A program made the translations under genes and the position numbers. A stretch of 64,000 bases of DNA from Archangium lipolyticum (lineage in GTDB: Bacteria; Myxococcota; Myxococcia; Myxococcales; Myxococcaceae): contig NZ_JANKBZ010000010.1 in assembly GCF_024623785.1 (NCBI RefSeq), forward strand, positions 124,001 through 188,000, written 5' to 3'. The notes beneath the pieces were generated by a model, which made no database searches, was not told the DNA's origin, and worked only from the letters and a program-made list of their open reading frames with translations. Below are positions 17,176 through 26,208 of this stretch, one piece after another; the stretch's first letter is position 1, and the number at the start of each line of letters is the position of its first letter.

Positions 17176-17916
17176 CGCCCACCTCTCGCGGCGCGAGAAG
17201 CCCCATGCGCTCGTCGCCCGCTCGAGAAGCGAGTGCGATGTGGACCCACGGCCCGAGGAGAGGACTCCCCTTTGCCCTCCCGGCGCGCCAGGCATGGGCT
17301 GGCGAACGAGGGTTGCGCGTGGACCGACGCGCTCATCGTCAAAGCTATGGGTCCGGTTTCCAGGGCGCCAACGGATACGCGTGAGACATCACCCGGGTCG
17401 GGAAGGTCGTCGGTGGAGCGACCCATGTGGCAAAGGCTTGCTCGCTGGGCCAAGGCCTGCGCCGGTACGTGGAGCGGGACACGCGCCAGGTTCCTGAAGC
17501 AAGGCCCTGCCAACGACAGGCAGGGGCTGGAACGGCTGTGCCGCTACGGGGCGCGCGGCGCGGCGCTGCTTACTCCCACGTCTCGCAGTCCTTCACCATT
17601 TGGCAAGGCGCTGGTACCGCGCTGGTTCGCCGAGGAGGAGGGCGGCCTCGTCGAGGCGGAGCAGGAGCGCCTCGGGCCTGTGGGTTACGTCACCACGGCC
17701 TTGGGCGAGGACTTACAGACCAACCGAGCAGACACGAAATGATTGAACAAAATTCCGACGCACGTAATTACTCTGCATTGTGAGCACCTGAAGACAGGGA
17801 TGTTTCTGACCTCCCATGAAGGTTTGTCTGAGTAATACATCCAGAACGATGTTGCTGGGTTGGATGCTGCCAACCTGACATTTGCGTGGCACCTTGCATG
17901 CCGAGGAGGGCTCCAG
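17176..17916. other. 740-bp low-information stretch with transposase debris
   Basis: Open frames exist on both strands but none has a start with a ribosome site plus family motifs. The only recognisable element is the IS91-like transposase fragment listed separately. From about 17720 the composition becomes clearly AT-richer, continuing into the next two genes, which suggests a junction between DNA of different origin near 17.7 kb. Confidence 0.5.
17485..17575 (+). mobile_element. fragment of an IS91-type transposase gene
   Basis: Bases 17512-17564 translate to NDRQGLERLCRYGARGAA, the well-conserved 'DRxGLExLCRY' stretch of IS91/IS801-family transposases. No intact start, stop or catalytic Tyr region is present and the flanking frame does not continue with family sequence, so this is a relic. 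Confidence 0.5.
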
Positions 17917-18642
17917 ATGGAGCAGCCCGAGTCGGAAATCAAAGTCTCTGCTGAGCAAGCTAGTCAGGCAACGACTCCGGTAACTGGCCACCAGCCAGCG
18001 CCACCTTCCGCCCCTGTGCAGGTTCCCACTGAGCCCTCCGCCAAGGAGGTTGCGGCAGGGGTCATCAAGGAAGAGTTGCTTCTCATCGGACTGCTGGTCC
18101 TGTTGGTTGGACTTGTATCGACGCGCGCCTATTACGGAACGTTCGGCGTCCGGTACCAGTCTCTAGATCTGCCTCCCACCCACTTCATCATCCGTGGACT
18201 CACGACCGTCGTGGAGCAGCCCTTGCTGCTTCTTCCGTACGTGGCTTCACTTGGAATCGTCGCCTTTTTTGGCGTCGGCTCCTCCAAGAAAAGCACTCTG
18301 CGGAAGCTGCTCGCCTATATCAGCATCCTGGTAATCATCGCTGCCTCTGGATGGCTTGCGTTCTGGACAGGATACCTCTCTGCGCGCCGCGATATGTACG
18401 ACAAGACGAGCATGCTTCCCCGCATCGTGGCTCTCGATGGTCTGAATGTGTCAGTAGCTCAGGAACTTCGAATTGCCAACGAGCAAACCCGTCTCTTGTT
18501 CTCAGGGGACGACTTCATGGTCGTCTTCACCCCGCACTCCGATGCAGAGAATGCAACCCCCGGACGGGAGGATGACTTCCGTCCCATCCTCTTCTGGGTG
18601 AGCAATGACACCATCAAGATTCTCCAGACGACGTATCCTTAG
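17917..18642 (+). CDS. hypothetical multi-span membrane protein
   Basis: No family recognised. ATG 17917 has a good AGGAGG ribosome site 7-12 nt upstream and gives 241 residues. A Pro/Ser/Thr/Gln-rich cytoplasmic tail (1-45) is followed by three likely membrane spans: about 53-69 (LLLIGLLVLLVGLVS), 102-122 and 137-157. A soluble domain of roughly 80 residues closes the protein. The stop lies 38 nt inside the next gene, so the two are coupled. Base composition is distinctly lower in GC than in the flanking genes, which together with the decayed DNA on the left suggests recent acquisition. Confidence 0.65.
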   Translation: MEQPESEIKVSAEQASQATTPVTGHQPAPPSAPVQVPTEPSAKEVAAGVIKEELLLIGLLVLLVGLVSTRAYYGTFGVRYQSLDLPPTHFIIRGLTTVVEQPLLLLPYVASLGIVAFFGVGSSKKSTLRKLLAYISILVIIAASGWLAFWTGYLSARRDMYDKTSMLPRIVALDGLNVSVAQELRIANEQTRLLFSGDDFMVVFTPHSDAENATPGREDDFRPILFWVSNDTIKILQTTYP

Positions 18643-19147
18643 CGCCTGTTTGTTCTGGCTCGGCACTCTGGCACCAGTTGGTGCGGCGTGGGCCGACTCC
18701 GTTCGAACCTCGACCGGAGTACAGAAGGGCAGAGTCGTCTCTATCGACAAGACCGGTGTCGCCATTGCTCTTTCCTGTGACGAAACCAGGACTACGGTGC
18801 TCAACGACTGGGAGTCAGTGATGTTCGACTCCAAATGCAAGAACTACATTACAAGGAACGAGGCGGCATTTGGCGGCTCTGGTAATGCTGGCGTGGAGCC
18901 ATTACACGATACGGGGGAGGTCGCCATGGGGGGGACCGGGTCCAAGGATCCTGCCAATCCGAATGAGGTGGAGCATCAGCGGCGCCAGGCCTGCTCCTTC
19001 GTCGTCTCACACAAGCAGGGCGAGCCCATCTGGGCGCGAAGCGTTGAGCTATCGGCGGACCGGTCCACGGTCTACATAACCCCCCTCCAGGGTGCAGCGC
19101 AGGCCCTTGGCCGTGAGAAGGTCATCCTCGTTCGGCTCGACTGCTGA
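18605..19147 (+). CDS. hypothetical secreted protein
   Basis: No family recognised. The 180-residue product starts with Arg-rich residues and a signal peptide (RRRILSACLFWLGTLAPVG, probable cut after AWA near residue 30). The mature part has four Cys (C58, C78, C131 and the terminal C180 by approximate count), consistent with disulfides in the periplasm. It overlaps the preceding membrane-protein gene by 38 nt in another frame. The downstream start of the EEP-family gene is 292 bp away. A pair of one membrane and one periplasmic protein with atypical composition could be an envelope module, but nothing defines its job. Confidence 0.6.
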   Translation: MTPSRFSRRRILSACLFWLGTLAPVGAAWADSVRTSTGVQKGRVVSIDKTGVAIALSCDETRTTVLNDWESVMFDSKCKNYITRNEAAFGGSGNAGVEPLHDTGEVAMGGTGSKDPANPNEVEHQRRQACSFVVSHKQGEPIWARSVELSADRSTVYITPLQGAAQALGREKVILVRLDC

Positions 19148-19439
19148 ATTGAGCCTGCGCCTACATTGCTCGTCGCGAAGGCCCGCCGGAGAAACCTTTC
19201 CTGGGTTGCTGACGGGTAGCATTGTCCCAAAAGGCTTGTGACAGCAGGGCGCACGGAGCGAAGCCGGTTCCCTCGCCCATGGTGCGTACGACCTTTCCGA
19301 AGAGCACGCTCGTAACGGCTCGCCGCCCCCTCTGGACGGGACGAGGATGCGCGCGCCCAGCTCGGGCTGGGTGGCGGGCCGCGCTGGCTCAGCCACCGCT
19401 GACAACTCCCAGCCGCTCAGTCCGCCTATACTTCCGCCG

Positions 19440-20225
19440 ATGACGGTGGATCTGCGAATTGCCTCGTACAACATCCTGGCGGACGCCTACGTCAAGCCCG
19501 AGTGGTTCCCGCACACGCCCGCGGACCTCCTTCGGCCGCGGAGGCGCCAGGAGGCGCTGGCCGGCCGGATCGTGGGGTTGGATGCGGACATCGTCTGCCT
19601 GCAGGAGGTGGAGCCCGCCAGCTTCGCCGCGCTCAAGAGGGCGCTGGAGCCGCGCGGGTACGCGGGCGTGCTGGCTTTGAAGCAGCAGGGCCGGCCCGAT
19701 GGCTGCGCGGTGTTCCACCGCCTGGGGCATTGCCTGGGCCACCGGGCCCATTACTTCAAGGACCGGCTGGAGGACGGGCGCATCTCCGGGCACCTGGCGC
19801 TGGTCGTGGACTTCGACGTCGGAGGGGACCGGCTGCGCATGGCGTGCACGCACCTGCGCTGGGATCGGCCGGACAGGCCCGTGGAGCAGCACCAGGGGAT
19901 GCAGGAGGCGGCCGAGCTGCTCGAGGAGCTGGTCCGGAGGGAGCCGGAGGCCCTGTGGGTCGTGTGCGGCGACTTCAACGCGCAGCCCGGGGAGCCGCTG
20001 GTCCGAGCGTTCGCGGAGGCCGGGCTGCTCGATGCCTACGAGGGGCGGCACCAGCCGACCTGCAACGCGAACGGCAGGCCCAAGGCGATCGACTTCCTCT
20101 TCCACTCGCGCGCGCTGCGAGCGCAGCCGGTCCGGTTGCCGGAGCTGGACGACCGGACGCCGATGCCGTCGGAGACCGAGCCCTCCGATCACCTGCCGAT
20201 CGCCGCGCGGCTGCTGCGCGCCTGA
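19440..20225 (+). CDS. endonuclease/exonuclease/phosphatase (EEP) family hydrolase
   Basis: Mg-dependent phosphodiester or phosphomonoester hydrolase of the DNase I-like EEP fold; the substrate cannot be assigned. ATG 19440 gives 261 residues with no signal peptide. Catalytic motifs are all present: RIASYNILAD (metal Asn), IVCLQEVEP (metal Glu), THLRWD, VVCGDFNAQPG (Asp/Asn pair) and the closing SDHLPIAARL (Asp-His). The N-terminus resembles the CCR4/nocturnin branch, which removes 3' nucleotides or phosphates, so an RNA or nucleotide substrate is possible. A frame running further upstream lacks a ribosome site. It lies alone, followed by a GAAAAGACGAAGGGCC element also found at the tRNA terminator. 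Confidence 0.82.
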   Translation: MTVDLRIASYNILADAYVKPEWFPHTPADLLRPRRRQEALAGRIVGLDADIVCLQEVEPASFAALKRALEPRGYAGVLALKQQGRPDGCAVFHRLGHCLGHRAHYFKDRLEDGRISGHLALVVDFDVGGDRLRMACTHLRWDRPDRPVEQHQGMQEAAELLEELVRREPEALWVVCGDFNAQPGEPLVRAFAEAGLLDAYEGRHQPTCNANGRPKAIDFLFHSRALRAQPVRLPELDDRTPMPSETEPSDHLPIAARLLRA

Positions 20226-20271
20226 AAAGACGAAGGGCCTGGAGGGCTTCTGCCTGCATGCCAGGTGGGGG

Positions 20272-21045
20272 CTATCGCGTCTCGCTCAACCAGCGGCGCA
20301 CCTCGTCGAGGTACTCGCGCGGCAAGGCGTGCCCACTGTCGAAGGCCTTGCGCGCCTTGTGCTTGGAAGGCGCGGCCTCGAACAGCGCCTGGCTGTTCTC
20401 CGCCGTGGAGAACGGGTCGCGCGTCGCGGTCAGCAGCAGCCAGGACTGATGAATCCCGCCCATCCGGTTCACTGGCGCGGCGTCGCCCAGCACGGGGTCG
20501 ACGTGCGGTGGCACCATCGTCACCAGATGCGTGACTCGTGGCTCGCGTGAGGCCAGCAGGAGCCCCACCTGGGCGCCCATGCTGTAACCCGCGACGAGCA
20601 CCCGCGGTGGCCTGCCCTTGGCCAGCACCCGCGCGAGGAGCGCCCGCGCATCGCGCACGGTGTCCACGATCATCGCCTGATAGGGCGCGGTGTCCCCGCT
20701 GTGCGCCCGCTTCGCGAGGTTGCCGGGCCGCGCGTCGGGAGTCGCCCGTGCCCCGTGCCGCCTCGCGTCCATGAGGTAGACCCGGTAGCCGGAGCGCAAC
20801 AGGTGCTCCGTCAGCGCCCCGCCATACGTGGGAGCGGTATCGGACAGCCAGTCCTCCTTGTTTCGGGTGAGGCCGTGCAGGAGGACGGCCACGGGCGGAT
20901 TCGCGGCGTCCCCTTCCGGTTCCAGCACCAGGACGGGAATTCGTTCCCCATCCTCTGCCTGGACCTCCATCGGCACGGGGGGGCGGGCGGCATGGGCCAC
21001 GGAAGTGGACAGGAGCCAGAGACCCAGCAACAGGAAGCGCGTCAT
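20272..21045 (-). CDS. periplasmic alpha/beta hydrolase
   Basis: ATG 21045 gives 257 residues with a signal peptide (FLLLGLWLLSTSVAHA). Hydrolase motifs follow: VAVLLHGLTRNKEDW (oxyanion), GYSMGAQVG (nucleophile Ser), TATRDPFS (acid Asp) and the His in DSGHALPREY. It belongs to the dienelactone-hydrolase/esterase-like group; the substrate is unknown. It is divergent from the OmpR-type regulator gene, and the shared 117-bp gap holds a TTGACAC array. It could therefore be a target of that two-component system (inference). Confidence 0.78.
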   Translation of the reverse strand: MTRFLLLGLWLLSTSVAHAARPPVPMEVQAEDGERIPVLVLEPEGDAANPPVAVLLHGLTRNKEDWLSDTAPTYGGALTEHLLRSGYRVYLMDARRHGARATPDARPGNLAKRAHSGDTAPYQAMIVDTVRDARALLARVLAKGRPPRVLVAGYSMGAQVGLLLASREPRVTHLVTMVPPHVDPVLGDAAPVNRMGGIHQSWLLLTATRDPFSTAENSQALFEAAPSKHKARKAFDSGHALPREYLDEVRRWLSETR

Positions 21046-21092
21046 CGCGGTACTCCTCCTCGAGAGAGGGCACCCACACTGCCAGCGCACAG

Positions 21093-21133
21093 GTCAAACC
21101 CGTGTCAATCACGCGTTGACACTCGTTTGACAC
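21093..21133 (+). promoter_or_regulatory. TTGACAC/GTGTCAA array, probable response-regulator binding site
   Basis: The divergent gap contains GTGTCAA (21102-21108), TTGACAC (21116-21122) and TTGACAC (21127-21133). The first two form a perfect inverted repeat, and the last two are direct repeats spaced 11 bp, one helical turn, the spacing OmpR/PhoB-type regulators use. A partial GGTCAAA lies at 21092-21098. The regulator gene starts 30 bp further on, so autoregulation is likely. Confidence 0.5.
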
Positions 21134-21162
21134 GGCCGCTGGTACCATCCTCCGCTCCCTCC

Positions 21163-21849
21163 ATGCGCGTGCTCATCGTCGAGGACAATCGTGACCTCCA
21201 GGCCAACATCGCCCGGTTCCTGGAGCCGGACTTCCTCCTGGACTTCGCGGCCACCGGCCCCCAGGGGCTCGCGCTCGCACTGGCCAACGCCTACGACGTC
21301 ATCGTGCTCGACCTGATGCTGCCCGGCATGAGCGGCATCGAGGTGTGCGAGCGTTACCGGCAGCTCGCACCACGGCTCGTTCCCATCCTCATGCTGACGG
21401 CCCGGGACACGCTCGAGGACAAGCAAGAGGGCTTCCAGGCGGGCGCGGATGACTACCTCGTCAAGCCGTTCTCGCTCCGGGAGCTGCGCTGGCGCCTGGA
21501 CGCGCTGGCACGCCGGCCCATTCCCCCGAGCGGGCGGCGACTGACCTTGGGAGGACTCGCACTGGAGCCCGAGAGCGGACAGCTGCGCTGGGGCGAGCGC
21601 ACCGTCCGGCTCCATCGCACCGAGGCCCTCATCCTGCGGCTCCTGATGGAGGCCGCGCCCGCCGCCGTCTCCACGGAGACGCTGGCGGAGCGGCTCTGGG
21701 GTGAGGACGTGCCGGACTCGAGCGCGCTACGCACCCACGTCTACGCCCTGCGGAAGGCGCTCGCCGGGCTGGGAATCGACCATGCCATCACCACGCGGCG
21801 AAACGAGGGGTACAGCCTGGATGCGCGCAGGTGCCAGACCGGTCCGTGA
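21163..21849 (+). CDS. OmpR-family response regulator
   Basis: DNA-binding regulator of the two-component pair with the next gene. The 228 residues start MRVLIVEDNRDL at ATG 21163. The receiver has acidic residues near 7-9, phospho-Asp50 in VIVLDLMLPGM, Thr in MLTARDT and the conserved Lys in YLVKPFS. A winged-helix output domain spans about 130-225, with the typical end THVYALRKAL and TTRRNEGYSL. A much longer upstream frame exists but overlaps the divergent promoter region and lacks any signature. The histidine kinase start overlaps its 3' end by 29 nt, so the two are translated from one message. Confidence 0.93.
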   Translation: MRVLIVEDNRDLQANIARFLEPDFLLDFAATGPQGLALALANAYDVIVLDLMLPGMSGIEVCERYRQLAPRLVPILMLTARDTLEDKQEGFQAGADDYLVKPFSLRELRWRLDALARRPIPPSGRRLTLGGLALEPESGQLRWGERTVRLHRTEALILRLLMEAAPAAVSTETLAERLWGEDVPDSSALRTHVYALRKALAGLGIDHAITTRRNEGYSLDARRCQTGP

Positions 21850-23014
21850 GCTCCTGCTCCGCTCCATGTGGCTCTCCGCGGCGTTCGCGCTGCTGCTCAT
21901 GGGCGCGTTCTTCACGCTCTTCAGCTATGACCTCGAGGACGTCATCTTCAACCGGCTCGTCGCCGCCGAGGCGGACCGGCCCGAGCCGGGGCCTATGCCG
22001 GGAATCACCACGTATTCCGGCCATGCCTCGCTGCCTCCCTGGCTGAGAGAGCGGCTGGCGGAGGATGCGTCCCAGGGCGAATACGAGGTTCCCACCAAGG
22101 GCCACGGACACTTCCACGTCGCGGTGCGCCCTGGCGAGGCGAACGGGAACCCCCGGTATGTCGCGTTCGACGTGTCCGCACTGACGAGCACTACGTCCCA
22201 GCTCCGGCGGACGGCCGGCCTGCTCCTCACCAGCGCGCTGCTGGCGCTGCTGGCCGCCGCGCTGCTCGGCCACGTCGTGGCCCGCCGCCTCGGTCGGCCG
22301 CTGGAGCAACTCGTGGAACGGCTGCGGGAAGAGGACGGAGCGCTCCCCGAGGACGATGGCGGAGTGGCCGAGGTGCGCGCGCTGCTCGACGCGCTGCGAA
22401 CGCGGGACGAGCGTATCCAGGAGTTGCTGGAGCGCGAGCGGCGGTTCAACCGCGACGCGAGCCACGAGCTGCGCACGCCCCTGGCCGTGGCCCAGGGGGC
22501 GGTGGAGATTCTGGAGCTCGACCCACCACGAGACGCGGAGACGTTCCGCCGCCTTCGCCAGGCCGTGAACCAGATGGGCCTGCTGACGGAGGGCATCCTC
22601 TGGTTGGCGCGGGAGCGCCGCTCCGAGGAGCGCTGCGAGCTGCTCCGAGTCTCACGTGAGCTGGTCGCGCTGTACGAGCACCTGCGCCAGAGCGACGGCG
22701 TCGAGCTCTCCATCGAGTCCGAGGGGGAAGTCCTGGCCCCCCTCCCAGCGCCCGTGGCCCGGGTGATGCTGGGAAACCTCCTCAAGAACGCCCTCGCCTA
22801 CACGAGCGAGGGGCGCATCGTCATCGGCATCGAGCCCACGGCGTGGACCCTCTCCGACACCGGCGTCGGCTTCGGCTCGGTCGAGCCGGGGCAGGAGGGC
22901 TTTGGCATTGGACTCTCCCTGGTGGAGCGGCTCGCCCGACGGTTCTCGTGGGGAATCGCCATCGACACATTGGAGCCCCATGGCACGCGGGTGCGGCTGA
23001 CCTGGGAACGGTAG
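21821..23014 (+). CDS. membrane sensor histidine kinase
   Basis: Partner kinase of the preceding OmpR-type regulator. ATG 21821 gives 397 residues: first membrane span about 14-36, a periplasmic sensor region of roughly 90 residues, second span about 132-154, a HAMP-like linker, then the kinase core. Phospho-His215 lies in RDASHELRTPLA; the N box is LLKNALAYTSEG, G1 is LSDTGVGFG and the G2 region GFGIGLSLVERLA. The periplasmic part has the His-rich GHGHFHVAV, which might bind a metal, but no sensor family is recognisable. This resembles the QseC/PhoQ-type arrangement. The earlier in-frame start would push translation deep into the regulator gene and is less likely. Confidence 0.9.
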   Translation: MRAGARPVRELLLRSMWLSAAFALLLMGAFFTLFSYDLEDVIFNRLVAAEADRPEPGPMPGITTYSGHASLPPWLRERLAEDASQGEYEVPTKGHGHFHVAVRPGEANGNPRYVAFDVSALTSTTSQLRRTAGLLLTSALLALLAAALLGHVVARRLGRPLEQLVERLREEDGALPEDDGGVAEVRALLDALRTRDERIQELLERERRFNRDASHELRTPLAVAQGAVEILELDPPRDAETFRRLRQAVNQMGLLTEGILWLARERRSEERCELLRVSRELVALYEHLRQSDGVELSIESEGEVLAPLPAPVARVMLGNLLKNALAYTSEGRIVIGIEPTAWTLSDTGVGFGSVEPGQEGFGIGLSLVERLARRFSWGIAIDTLEPHGTRVRLTWER

Positions 23015-23122
23015 AGGCCGGAGCGCTCGCGCGGGAGGTGGAGTTTCTTGGGCGAGCAGTTGGCGACCGTGTTAGCATTTGCCCAACTGCGGGGCCGGAC
23101 GCGGGTTGTGAGAGGAGTTCTC

Positions 23123-24880
23123 ATGCGTCCTCCCTTTATCTACCGAGCAGGCGTGCTCGGGCTGTTCCTCTCGCTGTCCGTTGGCTGGGTCGCGCCGTCT
23201 CCCTCGAACGATACGACCCGGGCGCTCGGCGAGAGTTCTCGGTTTGGCCCCCCTCTCAAGTTGGACCCCGGTGAGCCGCGCTCCAATCCCCGCGAGCTCA
23301 CCGCCGTGGGGGGAAAGCTGTTCTTCGCCGCCACGACAGAGGGGCAACGAGAGCTGTGGACGACGGACGGCACTCCCGCGGGGACGCGGCGCGTGCGCGA
23401 CGTCTTTCCGGGCCCGGAGTCCTCCAATCCTCAACACCTGGCCGCGCTGGATGGGGTGCTCCTCTTCAACGCCCGGACCCTGGGCCGGGCGTCCGATGGA
23501 AACATCCACGTCCTCGGCCAGGAACTGTGGCGCTCGGATGGCTCCCCCGAGGGCACCTGTCTCGTCAAGGACATCAACCCCGGCCGGCCCCCCTCTTCAG
23601 AAAGCCCCCATGGCTACGAATACTCGGACTCGTCTCCCACCGGCCTGAAGAACGTTGGGGACGTCGTCTACTTCAGAGCGAAGGGCGGCGATTCCTCCTC
23701 GACCAACCTGGAGGGGCTGTGGCGCTCGGACGGCACCCCCGAGGGCACCTCGTTCATCCGCGACCTCTACATCCGCGTCGCCAACCAGGCCTCCTCCACG
23801 TTTGTTGCCATGGACGGGGTCATCTACTTCGCCGCGAATGGCAACTTCGGGCAGAGTGAGCTGTGGCGCTCGGATGGCACTCCCGAGGGCACCTGGCGCA
23901 TCGCGGGCCCTCCCTTGTGGCGGGACGTCTCCCAACTCAAGGTGGTGGACGGGGTGCTCTATTTCATGGCCTACCAGGAGAGCACGGGCACCGAGCTGTG
24001 GCGCTCGGACGGCAGCCTCGAGGGCACCCGGCGGGTGACGGACATCAACCCCGGCCCCGGGCACTCGGTCATCTCGTGTGTCACGTCCATGGGCGGGGCG
24101 CTCTATTTCTCCGCCTACCAGGAGGGCACGGGCAGCGAGCTGTGGCGCTCGGACGGCACGCCCGAGGGCACCTGGCTCGTCAAGGACATCAACCCGGGCC
24201 CGGAGGACTCGGGCATGAACTGCCCGATCGTCCTCGATGGCGCGCTGTATTTCACCGCCCTCGAGAAGAGCACCGGCATGGAGCTGTGGCGGAGCGAGGG
24301 CACCGCGGAGACCACCCGGCTCTTCAAGGAGCTGGTGCCGGGGACGGGCTGGGGCGTGCCCTGGCAGCGTCTCCATCCCTTGGAGTCGGGAGGATTCCTG
24401 TTCAGCGCCACGGCCCCCGATACGGGCACCGAGCTGTGGATGTCCGACGGGACCGTCGAGGGCACCGCGCTGGTGGCCGATGTCTTCCCGGGTGCCGAGT
24501 CCTCCAATCCCGGTGACTTCGTGCGCGCCGGCAACACCCTCTACTTCACCGCGGGTGATTCGGTGAGCCGCGAGCTCTGGGCGCTCCCCCTGCCTGGCGC
24601 GACCCCTCCGGACGAACCCGACACCTCGCGTTCCGCGGGGCCGAACCCATGTCCACAGGAGCCGGACGCGGGCGGCGCACCGGATGGGGGCAGTGCACCG
24701 GACGCGGGTGACCTGGGGCCCGGCGGCGACGAGCAGCCTCCGGAAGTCCACCTCCATCCCAACGAGGTTGGCTGCGGGGCGCTGCCGTCGGACGCGCTCC
24801 CCCTGGCGGGACTGCTGGTGATGGCGGTGCTCGCGAAGCGCCGTGGCCATCGCCCTCGCCCGAAGGAAGGTACCTATTAG
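23123..24880 (+). CDS. ELWRSDGT-repeat surface protein with MYXO-CTERM-like tail
   Basis: ATG 23123 follows an AGAGGAG ribosome site and gives 585 residues. An N-terminal signal segment (LGLFLSLSVGWVAPS) is followed by at least eight copies of a repeat whose core is ELWRSDGTPEGT, each about 50-65 residues apart with an intervening LYFxA strand. This pattern is known from large myxobacterial surface proteins and probably folds as a beta-propeller. The end has an Asp/Gly/Pro-rich linker, then VGCGALPSDALPLAG, a hydrophobic span and RRGHR. That resembles the MYXO-CTERM sorting tail, which is cleaved and attached at the cell surface. Function unknown; adhesion or matrix is a guess. Confidence 0.82.
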   Translation: MRPPFIYRAGVLGLFLSLSVGWVAPSPSNDTTRALGESSRFGPPLKLDPGEPRSNPRELTAVGGKLFFAATTEGQRELWTTDGTPAGTRRVRDVFPGPESSNPQHLAALDGVLLFNARTLGRASDGNIHVLGQELWRSDGSPEGTCLVKDINPGRPPSSESPHGYEYSDSSPTGLKNVGDVVYFRAKGGDSSSTNLEGLWRSDGTPEGTSFIRDLYIRVANQASSTFVAMDGVIYFAANGNFGQSELWRSDGTPEGTWRIAGPPLWRDVSQLKVVDGVLYFMAYQESTGTELWRSDGSLEGTRRVTDINPGPGHSVISCVTSMGGALYFSAYQEGTGSELWRSDGTPEGTWLVKDINPGPEDSGMNCPIVLDGALYFTALEKSTGMELWRSEGTAETTRLFKELVPGTGWGVPWQRLHPLESGGFLFSATAPDTGTELWMSDGTVEGTALVADVFPGAESSNPGDFVRAGNTLYFTAGDSVSRELWALPLPGATPPDEPDTSRSAGPNPCPQEPDAGGAPDGGSAPDAGDLGPGGDEQPPEVHLHPNEVGCGALPSDALPLAGLLVMAVLAKRRGHRPRPKEGTY

Positions 24881-24917
24881 AGACCGGAGCGAGGATGGGT
24901 GGAAGGCATTGGCCCTG

Positions 24918-25478
24918 TCAGCTCAGCAGGGCCTTCCAGGTCTCCGGGCCGATCCACCCGTCCACCGTGAGTTGGCGGGAGGTCTGAAACTGACGTACCG
25001 CCTTGTCCGTCTGGGTCCTCCAGTCGTTGTCGACTGAAACATCAAGACCCTTGTCCTTGAGCAGGCGCTGGGCCTCGCCGACCCAGGGGTTCTGCATGCC
25101 TACACACAGCGAGGGTCGGTGCGCCCAGCCCTGCTCCTTGAACTTCCACAAATCGAAGCCGCGCCAGACGGTGACGTTGAGGACCGTCCTGTTCTGGAAG
25201 TGGATGTCCACATACTCGCCACCTCGAGCAGAACGAATCGCACCAAGTCGATGGCGCGGGAGATGCGTCGCATCCACTGGGCCAGCGATGCAAGTGCCGC
25301 AAGCGGAAGGGGTACGAGCGATTCGGGAGCACCAGGGATTGACCACAATCCCCTTCAGGCACGAGCGCACGCGACGAGACGGATTGAGCGTGCTGCTGAT
25401 CAAGCGCCCGAAGGTCCGGGTACGACTGGAGTCCTCCACGAGCGAGTGGGTAGCACCGGGCCTGGAGGGTGTCGGCAT
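24918..25478 (-). pseudogene. remnant of a peptidoglycan-binding-domain protein
   Basis: The C-terminal part is clear: PWVGEAQRLLKDKGLDV and AVRQFQTSRQLTVDGWIGP are a PG_binding_1 repeat ending GPETWKALLS at the stop. Upstream in the same frame about 30 residues (DIHFQNRTVLNVTVWRGFD) still look coding. Before that, from about 25250, the frame loses all sense, and plausible pieces such as WMRRISRAID appear in another frame. A frameshifted, decaying gene fits best. Exact bounds are uncertain. No catalytic domain is left to show whether it was an amidase or a secreted hydrolase. Confidence 0.5.
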
Positions 25479-25596
25479 GCACGAGGGTGCTCACCCTGCG
25501 ATTGATGAGGGGGATGGCGCGTGGAAATGCTCCACGAACGCCGGATGATTGGCATGCCTGCAACACATTGCCACGCCTCTCAAGACGGGAGTCATC

Positions 25597-26208
25597 ATGA
25601 GAGCCCAATGCACTTCCAGCGTGTTGTTAGCCTTACTGGTGTCTGTGTCTGCCTACGAGGGTGCGAATGCCCAGCCCGCCCCCGAGCCGGCAGACGCGGC
25701 GGATCCGGTCTCGAAGGTCCTCAAGGCCCCTGATCCGAAGGCGGCGTTCGAGGCCCTCGACGCCAAGGAGAAGGCCGACTTCAACACCCGCATGGAGGTC
25801 TCGGAGGTGACTGTGGAAGAGGAGAAGGTCGAAAAGATCGAGGCCCTCGACGCCAAGGCCGGAGCCCAGGCCTGCTGGAAGGGACAGGCCAAGGGCAAGG
25901 CCAAGGCGGTGACGGGCAACACTCTCTTCACCTACTGGGTGGTGGGCGAATGGTGTGCATCCGGGGGCAAGGTGACGAGCGCCAAGTTCAGCAGGGGAGA
26001 TGGGGAGACCAAGACCCCCGGCTGGCGGTACGTCGGCGTCGAGGCCAAGGGCGGGGAAACCGTCAAGGGAATGGCCCGCGTGTGGGCGAGGCATCGCTTC
26101 ATCCTTGGTGTCGGAGGCATTGACGTCAAAACCGATGATCGGTGTCTGCGTTTCACCGGCAATGCCAAGGGCAAGCTGAAAGTCGAGCACAAATGCGACG
26201 TCTTCTAG
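25597..26208 (+). CDS. hypothetical secreted protein, Lys/Glu-rich
   Basis: ATG 25597 gives 203 residues with a signal peptide (SSVLLALLVSVSAYEGANA, probable cut near residue 26). The next ~60 residues are helical and highly charged, with an internal repeat FEALDAKEKA / IEALDAKAGA. A C-terminal beta-rich domain has three Cys (in AQACWKG, GEWCASG, DRCLRF) plus a terminal KCDVF. No family recognised. It is probably periplasmic or extracellular. The gene stands alone between a decayed gene and an integrase relic, which makes an accessory origin possible. Confidence 0.65.
   Translation: MRAQCTSSVLLALLVSVSAYEGANAQPAPEPADAADPVSKVLKAPDPKAAFEALDAKEKADFNTRMEVSEVTVEEEKVEKIEALDAKAGAQACWKGQAKGKAKAVTGNTLFTYWVVGEWCASGGKVTSAKFSRGDGETKTPGWRYVGVEAKGGETVKGMARVWARHRFILGVGGIDVKTDDRCLRFTGNAKGKLKVEHKCDVF

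Noticed and set aside
17092-17742. 216-codon plus-strand frame across 17.1-17.7 kb as a gene
   Set aside because: It starts inside the convergent minus-strand gene, and only ~18 residues (IS91-like) are recognisable; the rest is low-complexity.
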